DNA from: Streptomyces uncialis
GTDB lineage: Bacteria > Actinomycetota > Actinomycetes > Streptomycetales > Streptomycetaceae
DNA: 64,000 nt
Assembly: GCF_001905345.1 (NCBI RefSeq)
Contig: NZ_LFBV01000008.1
Coordinates: 124,001 to 188,000 of the forward strand
Reading direction: 5' to 3'
In this document: positions 51,132 to 59,521 of the stretch, in pieces
Layout of the letters: every line of letters begins with the position of its first letter
Position numbering within the stretch: the first letter of the stretch is position 1
Notes under the pieces: model-generated
Seen by the model: the letters and a program-made list of their open reading frames with translations, nothing else
Told to the model about the DNA's origin: nothing
Databases searched by the model: none
Program-made: the position numbers and the translations under genes

Positions 51132-52444
51132 CAGCGGAGGAACCCTTCGTAATTGCGCTGCTGGAGCTGGCTCTCGATCTGCTTCACCGTCTCAAGGCCC
51201 ACGCCGACGATGATGAGGATGCTGGTGCCGCCGAACGGGAAGTTGGCGTTTGCACCGAAGCCTGCCAACGCCATTGTTGGCACCAGAGCGATCAGCCCCA
51301 AGTACAGCGAACCCGGCCAGGTGATCCGGTTGAGTACGTAGCTCAAGTACTCAGCGGTCGGTCGGCCAGCCCGGATGCCCGGGATGAAGCCACCATACTT
51401 CTTCATGTTGTCCGCGACTTCCTCGGGGTTGAACGAGATAGCCACGTAGAAGAAGGCGAAGAAGACGATCAGCAGGAAGTAGGTGACCATGTAAATCGGG
51501 TGGTCACCGGTGGTGAGGTTCCGTTCGATCCATGTCTTCCACTCCGACTGCCCGCCGGCGAACTGTGCCACGAGTGCCGGGATGTACAGCAGTGACGAAG
51601 CGAAGATGACGGGGATCACACCCGCCTGGTTCACCTTGAGCGGGATGTAGGTGGAGGTACCGCCGTAGGACCGGCGCCCGATCATCCGCTTCGCGTACTG
51701 CACCGGGATACGGCGCTGGGCCTGCTCGACGAAGACGACCAGGCCGACCATGACGAGGCCGACCAGGATGACGGTGCCGAACTCGATCCACCCGTCCGCG
51801 AGCGAACCCTCTTCCTTGATCGTCCACAGGGCGGCCGGGAAGGTGGCGGCGATCGAGATGAACATCAGGATCGACATACCGTTGCCGATGCCGCGGTCGG
51901 TGATGAGCTCACCGAGCCACATGACGACGGCCGTACCGGTCGTCATGACGATGACCATGGTGATGGTCACGAAGATCGACGGATCAGGAACGATCTCGTT
52001 GGCCCGCTGACAGCCCTGGAACAGGGTGCCGGTGCGGGCGGTGGCCACCAGACCCGTGCCCTGGAGGATGGCGAGCGCGATCGTCAGGTAACGGGTGTAC
52101 TGCGTGATCTTCGCCGTACCGGACTGGCCCTCCTTCTTCAGGGCTTCGAGCCGGGGGATGACCACGGTCAGCAGTTGAAGGATGATGCTCGCCGTGATGT
52201 ACGGCATGATGCCGAGCGCGAAGATCGTGATCTGGAGCAGCGCGCCGCCGCTGAGCATATTGACGAGCCCGAAGAGGCCCGAAGTCGATTTGGCCTGATC
52301 AACACAGAACTGGACGTTCTCATAATTCACACCGGGAATCGGGACATGTGTGCCGATCCGGTAGATCACGATGATGCCGAGCGTGAAGAGCAGCTTCTTG
52401 CGCAGGTCGGGCGTCTTGAACGCCCGGGAGAACGCGCTGAGCAC
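51131..52444 (-). CDS. secY: Preprotein translocase channel subunit SecY
   Basis: SecY forms the protein-conducting pore in the membrane. The 437-residue protein has ten predicted membrane segments, with the plug and first helix near LFTLGIIVIYRIGTHVPIPG, LSGGALLQITIFALGIMPYI and the cytoplasmic loops RRIPVQYAKRMIG and GIRAGRPTAEYL. The GTG at 52444 has AGGAGGCACC upstream, giving MLSAFSRAFKTPDLRKKLLF. It is separated from rplO by 187 bp with a stable hairpin. Confidence 0.99.
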   Translation of the reverse strand: MLSAFSRAFKTPDLRKKLLFTLGIIVIYRIGTHVPIPGVNYENVQFCVDQAKSTSGLFGLVNMLSGGALLQITIFALGIMPYITASIILQLLTVVIPRLEALKKEGQSGTAKITQYTRYLTIALAILQGTGLVATARTGTLFQGCQRANEIVPDPSIFVTITMVIVMTTGTAVVMWLGELITDRGIGNGMSILMFISIAATFPAALWTIKEEGSLADGWIEFGTVILVGLVMVGLVVFVEQAQRRIPVQYAKRMIGRRSYGGTSTYIPLKVNQAGVIPVIFASSLLYIPALVAQFAGGQSEWKTWIERNLTTGDHPIYMVTYFLLIVFFAFFYVAISFNPEEVADNMKKYGGFIPGIRAGRPTAEYLSYVLNRITWPGSLYLGLIALVPTMALAGFGANANFPFGGTSILIIVGVGLETVKQIESQLQQRNYEGFLR

Positions 52445-52574
52445 GGTGCCTCCTGCGACCCCCGCGCGCATGCGTCAGAGGTGACGGTCTTGAGGTTCGA
52501 CGAATGGCTAAGGATCAGACAGACAACAGCGCTTGCCACCTTACCGGCGACCGCACTCCCCTAGGAACGACCAA

Positions 52575-52606
52575 CCGGGGATACCCCTTTTGTGGAGTAT
52601 CCCCGG
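52575..52606 (-). terminator. Hairpin between rplO and secY
   Basis: CCGGGGATAC and GTATCCCCGG form a 10-bp perfect stem with a 12-base loop, starting 26 bp beyond the rplO stop. It may terminate or attenuate part of the spc transcript, so that secY-adk depends partly on its own promoter. Confidence 0.6.
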
Positions 52607-52631
52607 TGGGATCGTTCAGGTCATCCGAGAC

Positions 52632-53087
52632 TCAGACGAGCTCGGTGACGGTACCGCCGGCGGCGGCGATCTTCTCCTTGGCGGAGCCGGAGACGGCGTC
52701 AACCGTCACCGTCAGCGCCACGGTGATCTCGCCCTGGCCGAGGACCTTGACGAGGCTGTTCTTGCGAACGGCACCCTTGGCGACCAGGTCGGCAACGGTG
52801 ACCTCACCACCCTCGGGGTAGAGGGAGGTGAGCTTGTCCAGGTTGACGACCTGGTACTCGGTCCTGAACGGGTTCTTGAAGCCCTTGAGCTTCGGGAGAC
52901 GCATGTGGAGGGGCATCTGGCCACCCTCGAAGCGCTCCGGGACCTGGTAACGGGCCTTGGTGCCCTTCGTACCACGACCGGCCGTCTTACCCTTCGACGC
53001 CTCACCACGACCGACACGGGTCTTCGCGGTCTTGGCGCCGGGGGCGGGACGGAGGTTGTGGACCCTTAGCGGGTTCTGCTCCGCCAT
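52632..53087 (-). CDS. rplO: 50S ribosomal protein L15
   Basis: The 151-residue L15 has LRVHNLRPAPGAKTAKTRVG, the Gly-rich GRGTKGTKAR and GGQMPLHMRLPKLKGFKN blocks, and ends KIAAAGGTVTELV. It starts one base after the rpmD stop. Confidence 0.99.
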   Translation of the reverse strand: MAEQNPLRVHNLRPAPGAKTAKTRVGRGEASKGKTAGRGTKGTKARYQVPERFEGGQMPLHMRLPKLKGFKNPFRTEYQVVNLDKLTSLYPEGGEVTVADLVAKGAVRKNSLVKVLGQGEITVALTVTVDAVSGSAKEKIAAAGGTVTELV

Positions 53088-53088
53088 G

Positions 53089-53271
53089 TCAGTCGACCTC
53101 CTCGACCGTCACGAGGTGGCGGACGGTGTGAACCATTCCGCGGAACTCGGGGCGGTCCTCCTTGACGACCACGTCGTTCAGGCGCTTGAGCCCGAGCGAA
53201 CGCAGGGTGTCACGGTGGTTCTGCTTGCTGCCGATGTACGACTTCTTCTGCGTGATCTTGAGGCGAGCCAT
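53089..53271 (-). CDS. rpmD: 50S ribosomal protein L30
   Basis: The 60-residue L30 reads MARLKITQKKSYIGSKQNHR and ends GMVHTVRHLVTVEEVD. Its ATG shares one base with the rpsE stop (TAATG), indicating coupled translation. Confidence 0.99.
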   Translation of the reverse strand: MARLKITQKKSYIGSKQNHRDTLRSLGLKRLNDVVVKEDRPEFRGMVHTVRHLVTVEEVD

Positions 53272-53876
53272 TACGCACCCGCTCCCGCACGAGCACGCAG
53301 CAGGGCCGCGGGGGCCACATCCTCAAGGGGCAGACCGCGGCGGGCCGCGATCTCCTCGGGACGCTGGAGACCCTTGAGGGCCGCCACGGTCGCGTGCACG
53401 ATGTTGATCGCGTTGTCGGAGCCGAGCGACTTCGACAGGATGTCGTGGACGCCGGCGCACTCCAGGACGGCGCGCACCGGACCACCGGCGATCACACCCG
53501 TACCCGGGGAAGCAGGCTTGAGCAGGACGACGCCCGCAGCCTTCTCGCCCTGGATCGGGTGGGGGATGGTGCCCTGGATACGGGGGACCTTGAAGAAGTG
53601 CTTCTTGGCCTCCTCCACACCCTTGGCGATGGCGGCCGGCACCTCCTTGGCCTTGCCGTAACCGACACCTACGGTGCCGTCACCGTCGCCCACCACGACC
53701 AGCGCGGTGAAGCTGAAACGACGACCACCCTTCACAACCTTGGCGACGCGGTTGATCGCGACGACGCGCTCAACGTACGCGGTCTTCTCGGCAGCAGCGT
53801 TGCCACCGTCACGACCCTTCCGGTCCCGCCGCTCGCCGCCACCGGCACCGCCTCCGCGGCGCTGGGGTCCAGCCAT
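53271..53876 (-). CDS. rpsE: 30S ribosomal protein S5
   Basis: The 201-residue S5 has a Gly/Arg/Asp-rich N-terminal extension (MAGPQRRGGGAGGGERRDRK), then AYVERVVAINRVAKVVKGGR, the loop FSFTALVVVGDGDGTVGVGY and SPGTGVIAGGPVRAVLECAG. E. coli S5 has 167 residues. It is 41 bp after rplR. Confidence 0.99.
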   Translation of the reverse strand: MAGPQRRGGGAGGGERRDRKGRDGGNAAAEKTAYVERVVAINRVAKVVKGGRRFSFTALVVVGDGDGTVGVGYGKAKEVPAAIAKGVEEAKKHFFKVPRIQGTIPHPIQGEKAAGVVLLKPASPGTGVIAGGPVRAVLECAGVHDILSKSLGSDNAINIVHATVAALKGLQRPEEIAARRGLPLEDVAPAALLRARAGAGA

Positions 53877-53917
53877 GGGAATTACCTCTCTCTGTTTCCG
53901 CTAGCTACGAGGGCCGG

Positions 53918-54301
53918 CTAGAACTTGAGCCCGGCCTCGCGGGCGGCGTCGGCCAGGGCAGCGATGCGCCCGGCGTACTGGTTGCCGCCGCGGTCGAACA
54001 CGACGGTCTCGACACCGGCGGCCTTGGCGCGCTCGGCGACGAGGGAACCGACCTGCTTCGCCTGGGCCGACTTGTCGCCCTCGGCACCACGGATGGTGGT
54101 GTCCAGGGTCGACGCCGACGCCAGGGTGTGGCCCTTGAGGTCATCGATGACCTGGGCCACGATGTGCCGGTTCGAACGCGTGACGACGAGTCGCGGACGC
54201 TCGGCCGTACCGGAGACCTTCTTGCGGATCCGGATGTGGCGGCGCTTGATGGCGGCGCGCTTGTACGCGTCACCCTTGGCGATCTTCGTACCGTATGCCA
54301 T
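53918..54301 (-). CDS. rplR: 50S ribosomal protein L18
   Basis: The 127-residue L18 binds 5S rRNA. It has RRHIRIRKKVSGTAERPRLV and VVFDRGGNQYAGRIAALADA, ending AAREAGLKF. It starts three bases after the rplF stop. Confidence 0.99.
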   Translation of the reverse strand: MAYGTKIAKGDAYKRAAIKRRHIRIRKKVSGTAERPRLVVTRSNRHIVAQVIDDLKGHTLASASTLDTTIRGAEGDKSAQAKQVGSLVAERAKAAGVETVVFDRGGNQYAGRIAALADAAREAGLKF

Positions 54302-54304
54302 GGC

Positions 54305-54844
54305 TTACTTACCCGCCTTTCCGACCTTGCGGCGGATGACTTCGCCCTCGTACTTGACGCCCTTGGCCTTGTACGGGTCGGGCTTGCGAAGCTTGCGGAT
54401 GTTGGCCGCGACCTCGCCGACCTTCTGCTTGTCGATGCCCTCGACCGAGAGACGGGTCGGGGACTCCACCTTGAAGGTGATGCCCTCGGGCGCCTCGACC
54501 ATGATCGGGTGGCTGTAGCCCAGCGCGAACTCCAGGTTGGAGCCACGCGCGTGGACGCGGTAACCGACACCGCTGATTTCGAGCTTCTTCACGTAACCCT
54601 GGGTCACACCGGTGATCATGTTCGCCACCAGCGTGCGGGACAGGCCGTGCAGGGCCTTGTTCTGACGCTCGTCGTTGGGGCGGGTGACGCTCAGAACGCC
54701 GTCCTCACCCTTAGCGATGTCGATCGGCGCGACGACGGTGTGGGAAAGGGAGCCCTTGGGACCCTTAACCGAGACCGTCCGGCCGTCGATGGTGACGTCC
54801 ACGCCGGCGGGAACCGTGATGGGGAGCTTGCCAATACGCGACAT
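54305..54844 (-). CDS. rplF: 50S ribosomal protein L6
   Basis: The 179-residue L6 starts MSRIGKLPITVPAGVDVTID, has VKGPKGSLSH, the second-domain GYVKKLEISGVGYRVHARGS and ends KYEGEVIRRKVGKAGK. It follows rpsH by 21 bp. Confidence 0.99.
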   Translation of the reverse strand: MSRIGKLPITVPAGVDVTIDGRTVSVKGPKGSLSHTVVAPIDIAKGEDGVLSVTRPNDERQNKALHGLSRTLVANMITGVTQGYVKKLEISGVGYRVHARGSNLEFALGYSHPIMVEAPEGITFKVESPTRLSVEGIDKQKVGEVAANIRKLRKPDPYKAKGVKYEGEVIRRKVGKAGK

Positions 54845-54865
54845 TAGCTATTCCTCCGTTCCCGA

Positions 54866-55264
54866 CTACCAGACGTAGGCGAGGACTTCCCCACCTACGC
54901 CCTTCTTGCCTGCCTGCTGGCCGGTGAGGAGCCCGTGCGACGTGGAGATGATGGCCACGCCCAGGCCGCCGAGCACCTTCGGCAGGTTGGTGGACTTCGC
55001 GTACACCCGGAGACCGGGCTTGGAGATCCGCTTGATGCCCGCGATGGAGCGCTCACGGTTGGGGCCGAACTTCAGCTCCAGGACGAGGCTCTTGCCGACC
55101 TCGGCGTCCTCGACCTTCCAGCCCGTGATGAAGCCCTCCTGCTGGAGGATCTCCGCGATGTGCGACTTGATCTTGCTGTGCGGCATGGCCACGTCGTCGT
55201 GGTAAGCCGAGTTCGCGTTCCGCAGACGGGTAAGCATGTCTGCGATCGGATCAGTCATGGTCAT
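54866..55264 (-). CDS. rpsH: 30S ribosomal protein S8
   Basis: The 132-residue S8 reads MTMTDPIADMLTRLRNANSA, has ISKPGLRVYAKSTNLPKVLG and ends with the 16S-binding segment ISTSHGLLTGQQAGKKGVGG. The ATG at 55264 has GAAGG upstream. In E. coli S8 is the autoregulator of the spc operon. A 236-bp spacer precedes this gene, by far the longest between consecutive genes from rplO to rpsJ. Confidence 0.99.
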   Translation of the reverse strand: MTMTDPIADMLTRLRNANSAYHDDVAMPHSKIKSHIAEILQQEGFITGWKVEDAEVGKSLVLELKFGPNRERSIAGIKRISKPGLRVYAKSTNLPKVLGGLGVAIISTSHGLLTGQQAGKKGVGGEVLAYVW

Positions 55265-55444
55265 GAATTGGCCTTCGGCCTCTCTCGCCGGGGTTTCCTG
55301 TATGCGCCATCCCTCTCCCCACACTGGGGCGGGACGGGTGCGGCGCGGGGACCTACGGCGTAGTAAGCGTTGTCAGCGGGCCACTGGGACCCGCATGCGT
55401 ACGGGCGGCAGACGCCCAACCCTCCCAGCCTAAGCCATGGAGAG

Positions 55445-55462
55445 CGGGGCATCTGCCTGCCC
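55445..55462 (-). other. Stem-loop in the rpsN-rpsH spacer
   Basis: GGGGCA, six bases and TGCCCC form a short stem 38 bp beyond the rpsN stop, inside the unusual 236-bp spacer (55265-55500). The spacer holds no ORF on the minus strand. It may contain a promoter or a regulatory RNA structure for rpsH. Confidence 0.4.
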
Positions 55463-55500
55463 CATGCCTACCGAGAGCGTCCGGTGGTTCCTGAGAGGAA

Positions 55501-55686
55501 CTACCAGGAGCTCTTGGTCACACCCGGCAGCTCGCCACGGTGGGCCATCTCACGAAGGCACACGCGGCACAGGCCGAACTTGCGGTAGACGGAATGCGGA
55601 CGACCACAGCGCTGGCAGCGGGTGTACGCGCGCACACCGAACTTGGGCTTGCGGGCGGCCTTGGCAATGAGAGCCTTCTTCGCCAT
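55501..55686 (-). CDS. rpsN: 30S ribosomal protein S14, type Z (zinc-binding)
   Basis: The 61-residue S14 has a zinc ribbon with Cys24, Cys27, Cys40 and Cys43 (TRCQRCGRPHSVYRKFGLCR). It starts MAKKALIAKAARKPKFGVRA at 55686 with AGGAGG ten bases upstream. This is the zinc (C+) form; actinomycetes often carry a zinc-free paralogue elsewhere under Zur control. Confidence 0.98.
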   Translation of the reverse strand: MAKKALIAKAARKPKFGVRAYTRCQRCGRPHSVYRKFGLCRVCLREMAHRGELPGVTKSSW

Positions 55687-55691
55687 CTCGC

Positions 55692-56249
55692 TCACGCCTC
55701 CTTGAAGGGGAAGCCGAGGTGACGAAGGAGCGCACGGCCCTCAGCGTCGTTGGTCGCCGTGGTGACCACGGTGATGTCCATACCCCGGACGCGGTCGATC
55801 TTGTCCTGGTCGATCTCGTGGAACATGACCTGCTCCGTGAGACCGAAGGTGTAGTTGCCACGGCCGTCGAACTGCTTGGGGGACAGGCCGCGGAAGTCGC
55901 GGATACGCGGGAGCGCCAGCGACAGGGTGCGGTCCAGGAACTCCCACATGCGGTCGCCGCGCAGCGTGACGTGCGCGCCGATGGGCTGGCCCTCACGCAG
56001 CTTGAACTGCGCGATGGACTTGCGGGCCTTGGTGACGGCCGGCTTCTGGCCGGTGATCGTGGTGAGGTCCTTGATGGCACCCTCGATCAGCTTGGAGTCG
56101 CGGGCGGCGTCGCCCACACCCATGTTGACCACGATCTTGACGAGGCCCGGCACCTGCATGATGTTCTCGTGCGAGAACTCCTCACGCAGCTTGCCGATGA
56201 TCTCCTCGCGGTACTTCGTCTTGAGCCGCGGAATGGTGGTGGTCGTCAT
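55692..56249 (-). CDS. rplE: 50S ribosomal protein L5
   Basis: The 185-residue L5 contacts 5S rRNA and the P-site tRNA. It has PRLKTKYREEIIGKLREEFS, VVNMGVGDAARDSKLIEGAI and DRMWEFLDRTLSLALPRIRD. Its ATG shares a base with the rplX stop (TGATG). Confidence 0.99.
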   Translation of the reverse strand: MTTTTIPRLKTKYREEIIGKLREEFSHENIMQVPGLVKIVVNMGVGDAARDSKLIEGAIKDLTTITGQKPAVTKARKSIAQFKLREGQPIGAHVTLRGDRMWEFLDRTLSLALPRIRDFRGLSPKQFDGRGNYTFGLTEQVMFHEIDQDKIDRVRGMDITVVTTATNDAEGRALLRHLGFPFKEA

Positions 56250-56572
56250 CAGATGTCCTCACCCGTCCGCTTGGCAACGCGGATCTTGTTGCCCTCGTCG
56301 TCGAAGCGGTAACCGACGCGGGTGACGACCTTCTGGCCATCCTTCTCCACCACGAGCTGAACATTGCTCACGTGGACAGGGGCCTCGGTGGTCACGATGC
56401 CACCGGCCTGCGAACCGCGGGCCGTGGGACCGGCCTTGGTGTGCTTCTTGACCCGGTTGACACCCTCGACGAGAACACGGTCCTCACGGGGGAAGGCCGC
56501 GATGACCTTGCCCTGCTTGCCCTTGTCCTTACCGGTGATGACCTGAACCAGGTCGCCCTTCTTGATCTTCAT
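56249..56572 (-). CDS. rplX: 50S ribosomal protein L24
   Basis: The 107-residue L24 starts MKIKKGDLVQVITGKDKGKQ (KOW motif) and has EGVNRVKKHTKAGPTARGSQ. It starts two bases after the rplN stop. Confidence 0.99.
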   Translation of the reverse strand: MKIKKGDLVQVITGKDKGKQGKVIAAFPREDRVLVEGVNRVKKHTKAGPTARGSQAGGIVTTEAPVHVSNVQLVVEKDGQKVVTRVGYRFDDEGNKIRVAKRTGEDI

Positions 56573-56574
56573 AC

Positions 56575-56943
56575 TTACAGCACCTCCGGCGCGAGGGAGA
56601 TGATCTTCATGAACTTCTTCTCGCGCAGCTCACGGCCGACCGGGCCGAAGATACGGGTGCCGCGAGGGTCGCCGTCGTTCTTCAGAATGACGGCGGCGTT
56701 CTCGTCGAAGCGGATGTACGAGCCGTCGGGACGGCGGCGCTCCTTGACGGTGCGAACGATGACGGCCTTGACGACGTCACCCTTCTTCACGTTGCCACCG
56801 GGGATCGCGTCCTTGACGGTGGCGACGATGACGTCACCGATGCCCGCGTAGCGGCGACCGGAGCCACCGAGAACACGGATGCAAAGGATCTCCTTCGCCC
56901 CCGTGTTGTCGGCGACGCGCAGTCGCGACTCCTGCTGGATCAC
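56575..56943 (-). CDS. rplN: 50S ribosomal protein L14
   Basis: The 122-residue L14 starts MIQQESRLRVADNTGAKEIL from a GTG and ends FMKIISLAPEVL. It is the first gene of the spc set in E. coli order. Here it follows rpsQ after a 106-bp spacer with a 12-bp perfect hairpin. Confidence 0.99.
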   Translation of the reverse strand: MIQQESRLRVADNTGAKEILCIRVLGGSGRRYAGIGDVIVATVKDAIPGGNVKKGDVVKAVIVRTVKERRRPDGSYIRFDENAAVILKNDGDPRGTRIFGPVGRELREKKFMKIISLAPEVL

Positions 56944-56972
56944 GTCTATCTCCTGTTTGTCTGCCGGTTCCC

Positions 56973-57006
56973 GGCGAGCTCCGTAAGTCGATTCACGGAG
57001 CTCGCC
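56973..57006 (-). terminator. Hairpin at the S10/spc operon boundary
   Basis: GGCGAGCTCCGT and ACGGAGCTCGCC form a 12-bp perfect stem around a 10-base loop between rpsQ and rplN. It lies exactly where the S10 and spc operons divide in E. coli. Confidence 0.65.
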
Positions 57007-57049
57007 GAGCCTGGCGGAACTGGACTCGAAGGGTTACCCCTTCAAGCGA

Positions 57050-57334
57050 TTACTTGGCCTTCTCAAGAATTTCGACGATGCGCCAGCGCTTCGTGGCGGA
57101 CAGCGGCCGGGTCTCCATGAGGAGGACACGGTCGCCGACGCCCGCGGCGTTCTGCTCGTCGTGCGCCTTGAGCTTGTTGGTACGGCGGATGACCTTGCCG
57201 TACAGCGCGTGCTTGACGCGGTCCTCGACAGCGACGACGACGGTCTTGTCCATCTTGTCGCTGACGACAAGGCCCTCGCGGGTCTTGCGGAAGCCGCGTG
57301 CGGCGTTCTCTTCAGTCACGTTCTTCTCGCTCAT
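57050..57334 (-). CDS. rpsQ: 30S ribosomal protein S17
   Basis: The 94-residue S17 has KTREGLVVSDKMDKTVVVAV, KHALYGKVIRRTNKLKAHDE and RPLSATKRWRIVEILEKAK. Its ATG shares one base with the rpmC stop (TGATG). Confidence 0.99.
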   Translation of the reverse strand: MSEKNVTEENAARGFRKTREGLVVSDKMDKTVVVAVEDRVKHALYGKVIRRTNKLKAHDEQNAAGVGDRVLLMETRPLSATKRWRIVEILEKAK

Positions 57335-57558
57335 CAGGCGTTCTCCACCGTCTCGATGCCGAGCTCACGCTCACGCATGAGGGTGTAGATCCGGGCGATG
57401 TCCTTGCGGACGGCCTTGAGCCGACCGTGGTTCTCCAGCTGGCCCGTCGCCGCCTGGAAGCGGAGGTTGAACAGCTCTTCCTTGGCCTCGCGGAGCTTGT
57501 TGAGGAGCTCCTCGTTGCCCAGCTCGCGCAGCTCGGACGCCTTGGTACCGACCGACAT
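57334..57558 (-). CDS. rpmC: 50S ribosomal protein L29
   Basis: The 74-residue L29 has ELRELGNEELLNKLREAKEE and LFNLRFQAATGQLENHGRLK. The ATG at 57558 shares one base with the rplP stop (TGATG); a GTG directly before it is in frame. Confidence 0.99.
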   Translation of the reverse strand: MSVGTKASELRELGNEELLNKLREAKEELFNLRFQAATGQLENHGRLKAVRKDIARIYTLMRERELGIETVENA

Positions 57559-57977
57559 CACGCTTCACCTGCCTCGCGCCGGACAATGCGGCACTTCATC
57601 GGAAGCTTGTGAGCAGCGCGGGTAAGCGCCTCACGCGCAATCTTCTCGTTCGGGTAGGACAGCTCGAACATCACCCGACCGGGGTGAACGTTCGCGACCC
57701 ACCACTCGGGGGAACCCTTACCGGAACCCATGCGGGTCTCGGCGGGCTTCTTCGTCAGCGGACGGTCCGGGTAGATGTTGATCCAGACCTTGCCGCCACG
57801 CTTGATGTGACGGGTCATCGCGATACGAGCGGCCTCGATCTGCCGGTTCGTGACGTACGCAGGCGTCAGGGCCTGGATGCCGTACTCACCGAACGCGACC
57901 GTGGTGCCGCCCTTGGCCTGACCACGCCGCTTGGGGTGGTGCTGCTTGCGGTGCTTGACCCTACGGGGGATCAGCAT
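57558..57977 (-). CDS. rplP: 50S ribosomal protein L16
   Basis: The 139-residue L16 starts MLIPRRVKHRKQHHPKRRGQ, has QIEAARIAMTRHIKRGGKVW and the loop TRMGSGKGSPEWWVANVHPG that reaches the tRNA elbow. It starts three bases after the rpsC stop. Confidence 0.99.
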   Translation of the reverse strand: MLIPRRVKHRKQHHPKRRGQAKGGTTVAFGEYGIQALTPAYVTNRQIEAARIAMTRHIKRGGKVWINIYPDRPLTKKPAETRMGSGKGSPEWWVANVHPGRVMFELSYPNEKIAREALTRAAHKLPMKCRIVRREAGEA

Positions 57978-57980
57978 GGG

Positions 57981-58826
57981 TCAGCCCTCCGTTCCGGTGC
58001 TCTCAGCGGCCGGAGCGGCGGTCTCGGCGGGAGCCTCGGCCTTGGGAGCCTCGGCAGCCCCACCGGACTGCTGCTGCGGCCGACGGCCACGGCCGCCCCG
58101 CTCGCCACCGCGGCCACCACGGCCGGCCGGGCGGTCGGCGCCACCACGGGCCGGGCGGTTGCCGGCACGGGCGGCGGCGTTCTCGGCGCGGACCTCGGCG
58201 ATGTTCTTGACGTCGCCCTTGTAGATCCAGACCTTCACACCGATACGGCCGAAGGTCGTCTTGGCCTCGAAGAAGCCGTAGTCGACGTTCGCACGGAGCG
58301 TGTGCAGGGGCACACGGCCCTCGCGGTAGAACTCCGAGCGGGACATCTCGGCGCCGCCGAGACGGCCACCGCACTGGATCTTGATGCCCTTGGCGCCCGC
58401 CTTCATCGCCGACTGCATGCTCTTACGCATGGCGCGGCGGAAGGAGACACGGGAGGACAGCTGCTCGGCGACGGCCTGGGCCACCAGCTGAGCGTCCGTC
58501 TCCGGGTTCTTGACCTCAAGGATGTTGAGCTGGACCTGCTTGCCCGTGAGCTTCTCGAGGTCACCGCGGATGCGGTCGGCCTCGGCGCCACGGCGGCCGA
58601 TCACGATGCCCGGACGCGCGGTGTGGATGTCCACGCGGACACGGTCACGGGTGCGCTCGATCTCCACCTTGGAGATACCGGCGCGCTCCATGCCGGACGT
58701 CATCATCCGACGGATGGCGACGTCTTCCTTGACGTAGTCCTTGTACAGCTTGTCGGCGTACCAGCGGGACTTGAAGTCCGTGGTGATACCGAGCCGGAAC
58801 CCATGCGGGTTAACCTTCTGGCCCAT
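57981..58826 (-). CDS. rpsC: 30S ribosomal protein S3
   Basis: The 281-residue S3 starts MGQKVNPHGFRLGITTDFKS. It has the KH-domain RPGIVIGRRGAEADRIRGDL and the C-terminal FRRAMRKSMQSAMKAGAKGI. A Gly/Arg/Ala-rich tail of about 60 residues (GNRPARGGADRPAGRGGRGG) makes it longer than E. coli S3 (233). The ATG overlaps the rplV stop (TAATG). Confidence 0.99.
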   Translation of the reverse strand: MGQKVNPHGFRLGITTDFKSRWYADKLYKDYVKEDVAIRRMMTSGMERAGISKVEIERTRDRVRVDIHTARPGIVIGRRGAEADRIRGDLEKLTGKQVQLNILEVKNPETDAQLVAQAVAEQLSSRVSFRRAMRKSMQSAMKAGAKGIKIQCGGRLGGAEMSRSEFYREGRVPLHTLRANVDYGFFEAKTTFGRIGVKVWIYKGDVKNIAEVRAENAAARAGNRPARGGADRPAGRGGRGGERGGRGRRPQQQSGGAAEAPKAEAPAETAAPAAESTGTEG

Positions 58827-59173
58827 TACCGGGTTCCTTCCTTGCTGCTGACGACCACGGTGATGTGGCTGGTCCGCTTACGGATCCGGTAGGCGCGGCC
58901 CTGGGCACGCGGCCGGAACCGCTTCAGGGTCGGGCCCTCATCGACGTACGCCTCGCTCACGACGAGCGAAGTGGCGTCCGTGTGGTCGTAGTTGTGCGCG
59001 GCGTTGGCAATGGCGCTGTCCAGCACCTTGCCGACCGGCACGCTCGCGGCCTGCGGGGCGAAACGCAGGACCGCCTGAGCCTCCGTGGCATCCATGCCAC
59101 GGATGAGGTCCACCACGCGGCGGGCCTTCATGGGCGTGACGCGGATGTACCGCGCCTGGGCCCTGGCTTCCAT
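58826..59173 (-). CDS. rplV: 50S ribosomal protein L22
   Basis: The 115-residue L22 starts MEARAQARYIRVTPMKARRV and has the tunnel-lining loop RPRAQGRAYRIRKRTSHITV. The ATG at 59173 has AAGGGACAACC upstream; an in-frame ATG at 59218 lies inside the spacer and is not favoured. Confidence 0.98.
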   Translation of the reverse strand: MEARAQARYIRVTPMKARRVVDLIRGMDATEAQAVLRFAPQAASVPVGKVLDSAIANAAHNYDHTDATSLVVSEAYVDEGPTLKRFRPRAQGRAYRIRKRTSHITVVVSSKEGTR

Positions 59174-59225
59174 GGTTGTCCCTTCAGTGTCTGACACGTT
59201 CGTCATAGGTCGTTGCACCCCGCGC

Positions 59226-59507
59226 TTAGCGGCGCTTCGACTTCCGGTCGTCCTTCACGTGACCCCGGAAGGTGCGCGTCGGCGAGAACTCGCCGAGCTT
59301 GTGGCCGACCATGGACTCGGTGACGAACACCGGGATGTGGGTCTTGCCGTTGTGCACCGCGATCGTGTGGCCGAGCATGGCCGGGACGATCATCGAGCGA
59401 CGGGACCAGGTCTTGATGACGTTCTTGGTGCCGGCTTCGTTCTGTACGTCCACCTTCTTGATCAGGTGGTCGTCGACGAAGGGCCCCTTCTTGAGACTGC
59501 GCGGCAT
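59226..59507 (-). CDS. rpsS: 30S ribosomal protein S19
   Basis: The 93-residue S19 starts MPRSLKKGPFVDDHLIKKVD, has TWSRRSMIVPAMLGHTIAVH and ends TFRGHVKDDRKSKRR. TAGGAGCGGG lies upstream of the ATG at 59507. Confidence 0.99.
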   Translation of the reverse strand: MPRSLKKGPFVDDHLIKKVDVQNEAGTKNVIKTWSRRSMIVPAMLGHTIAVHNGKTHIPVFVTESMVGHKLGEFSPTRTFRGHVKDDRKSKRR

Positions 59508-59521
59508 CTGAAAACCCGCTC

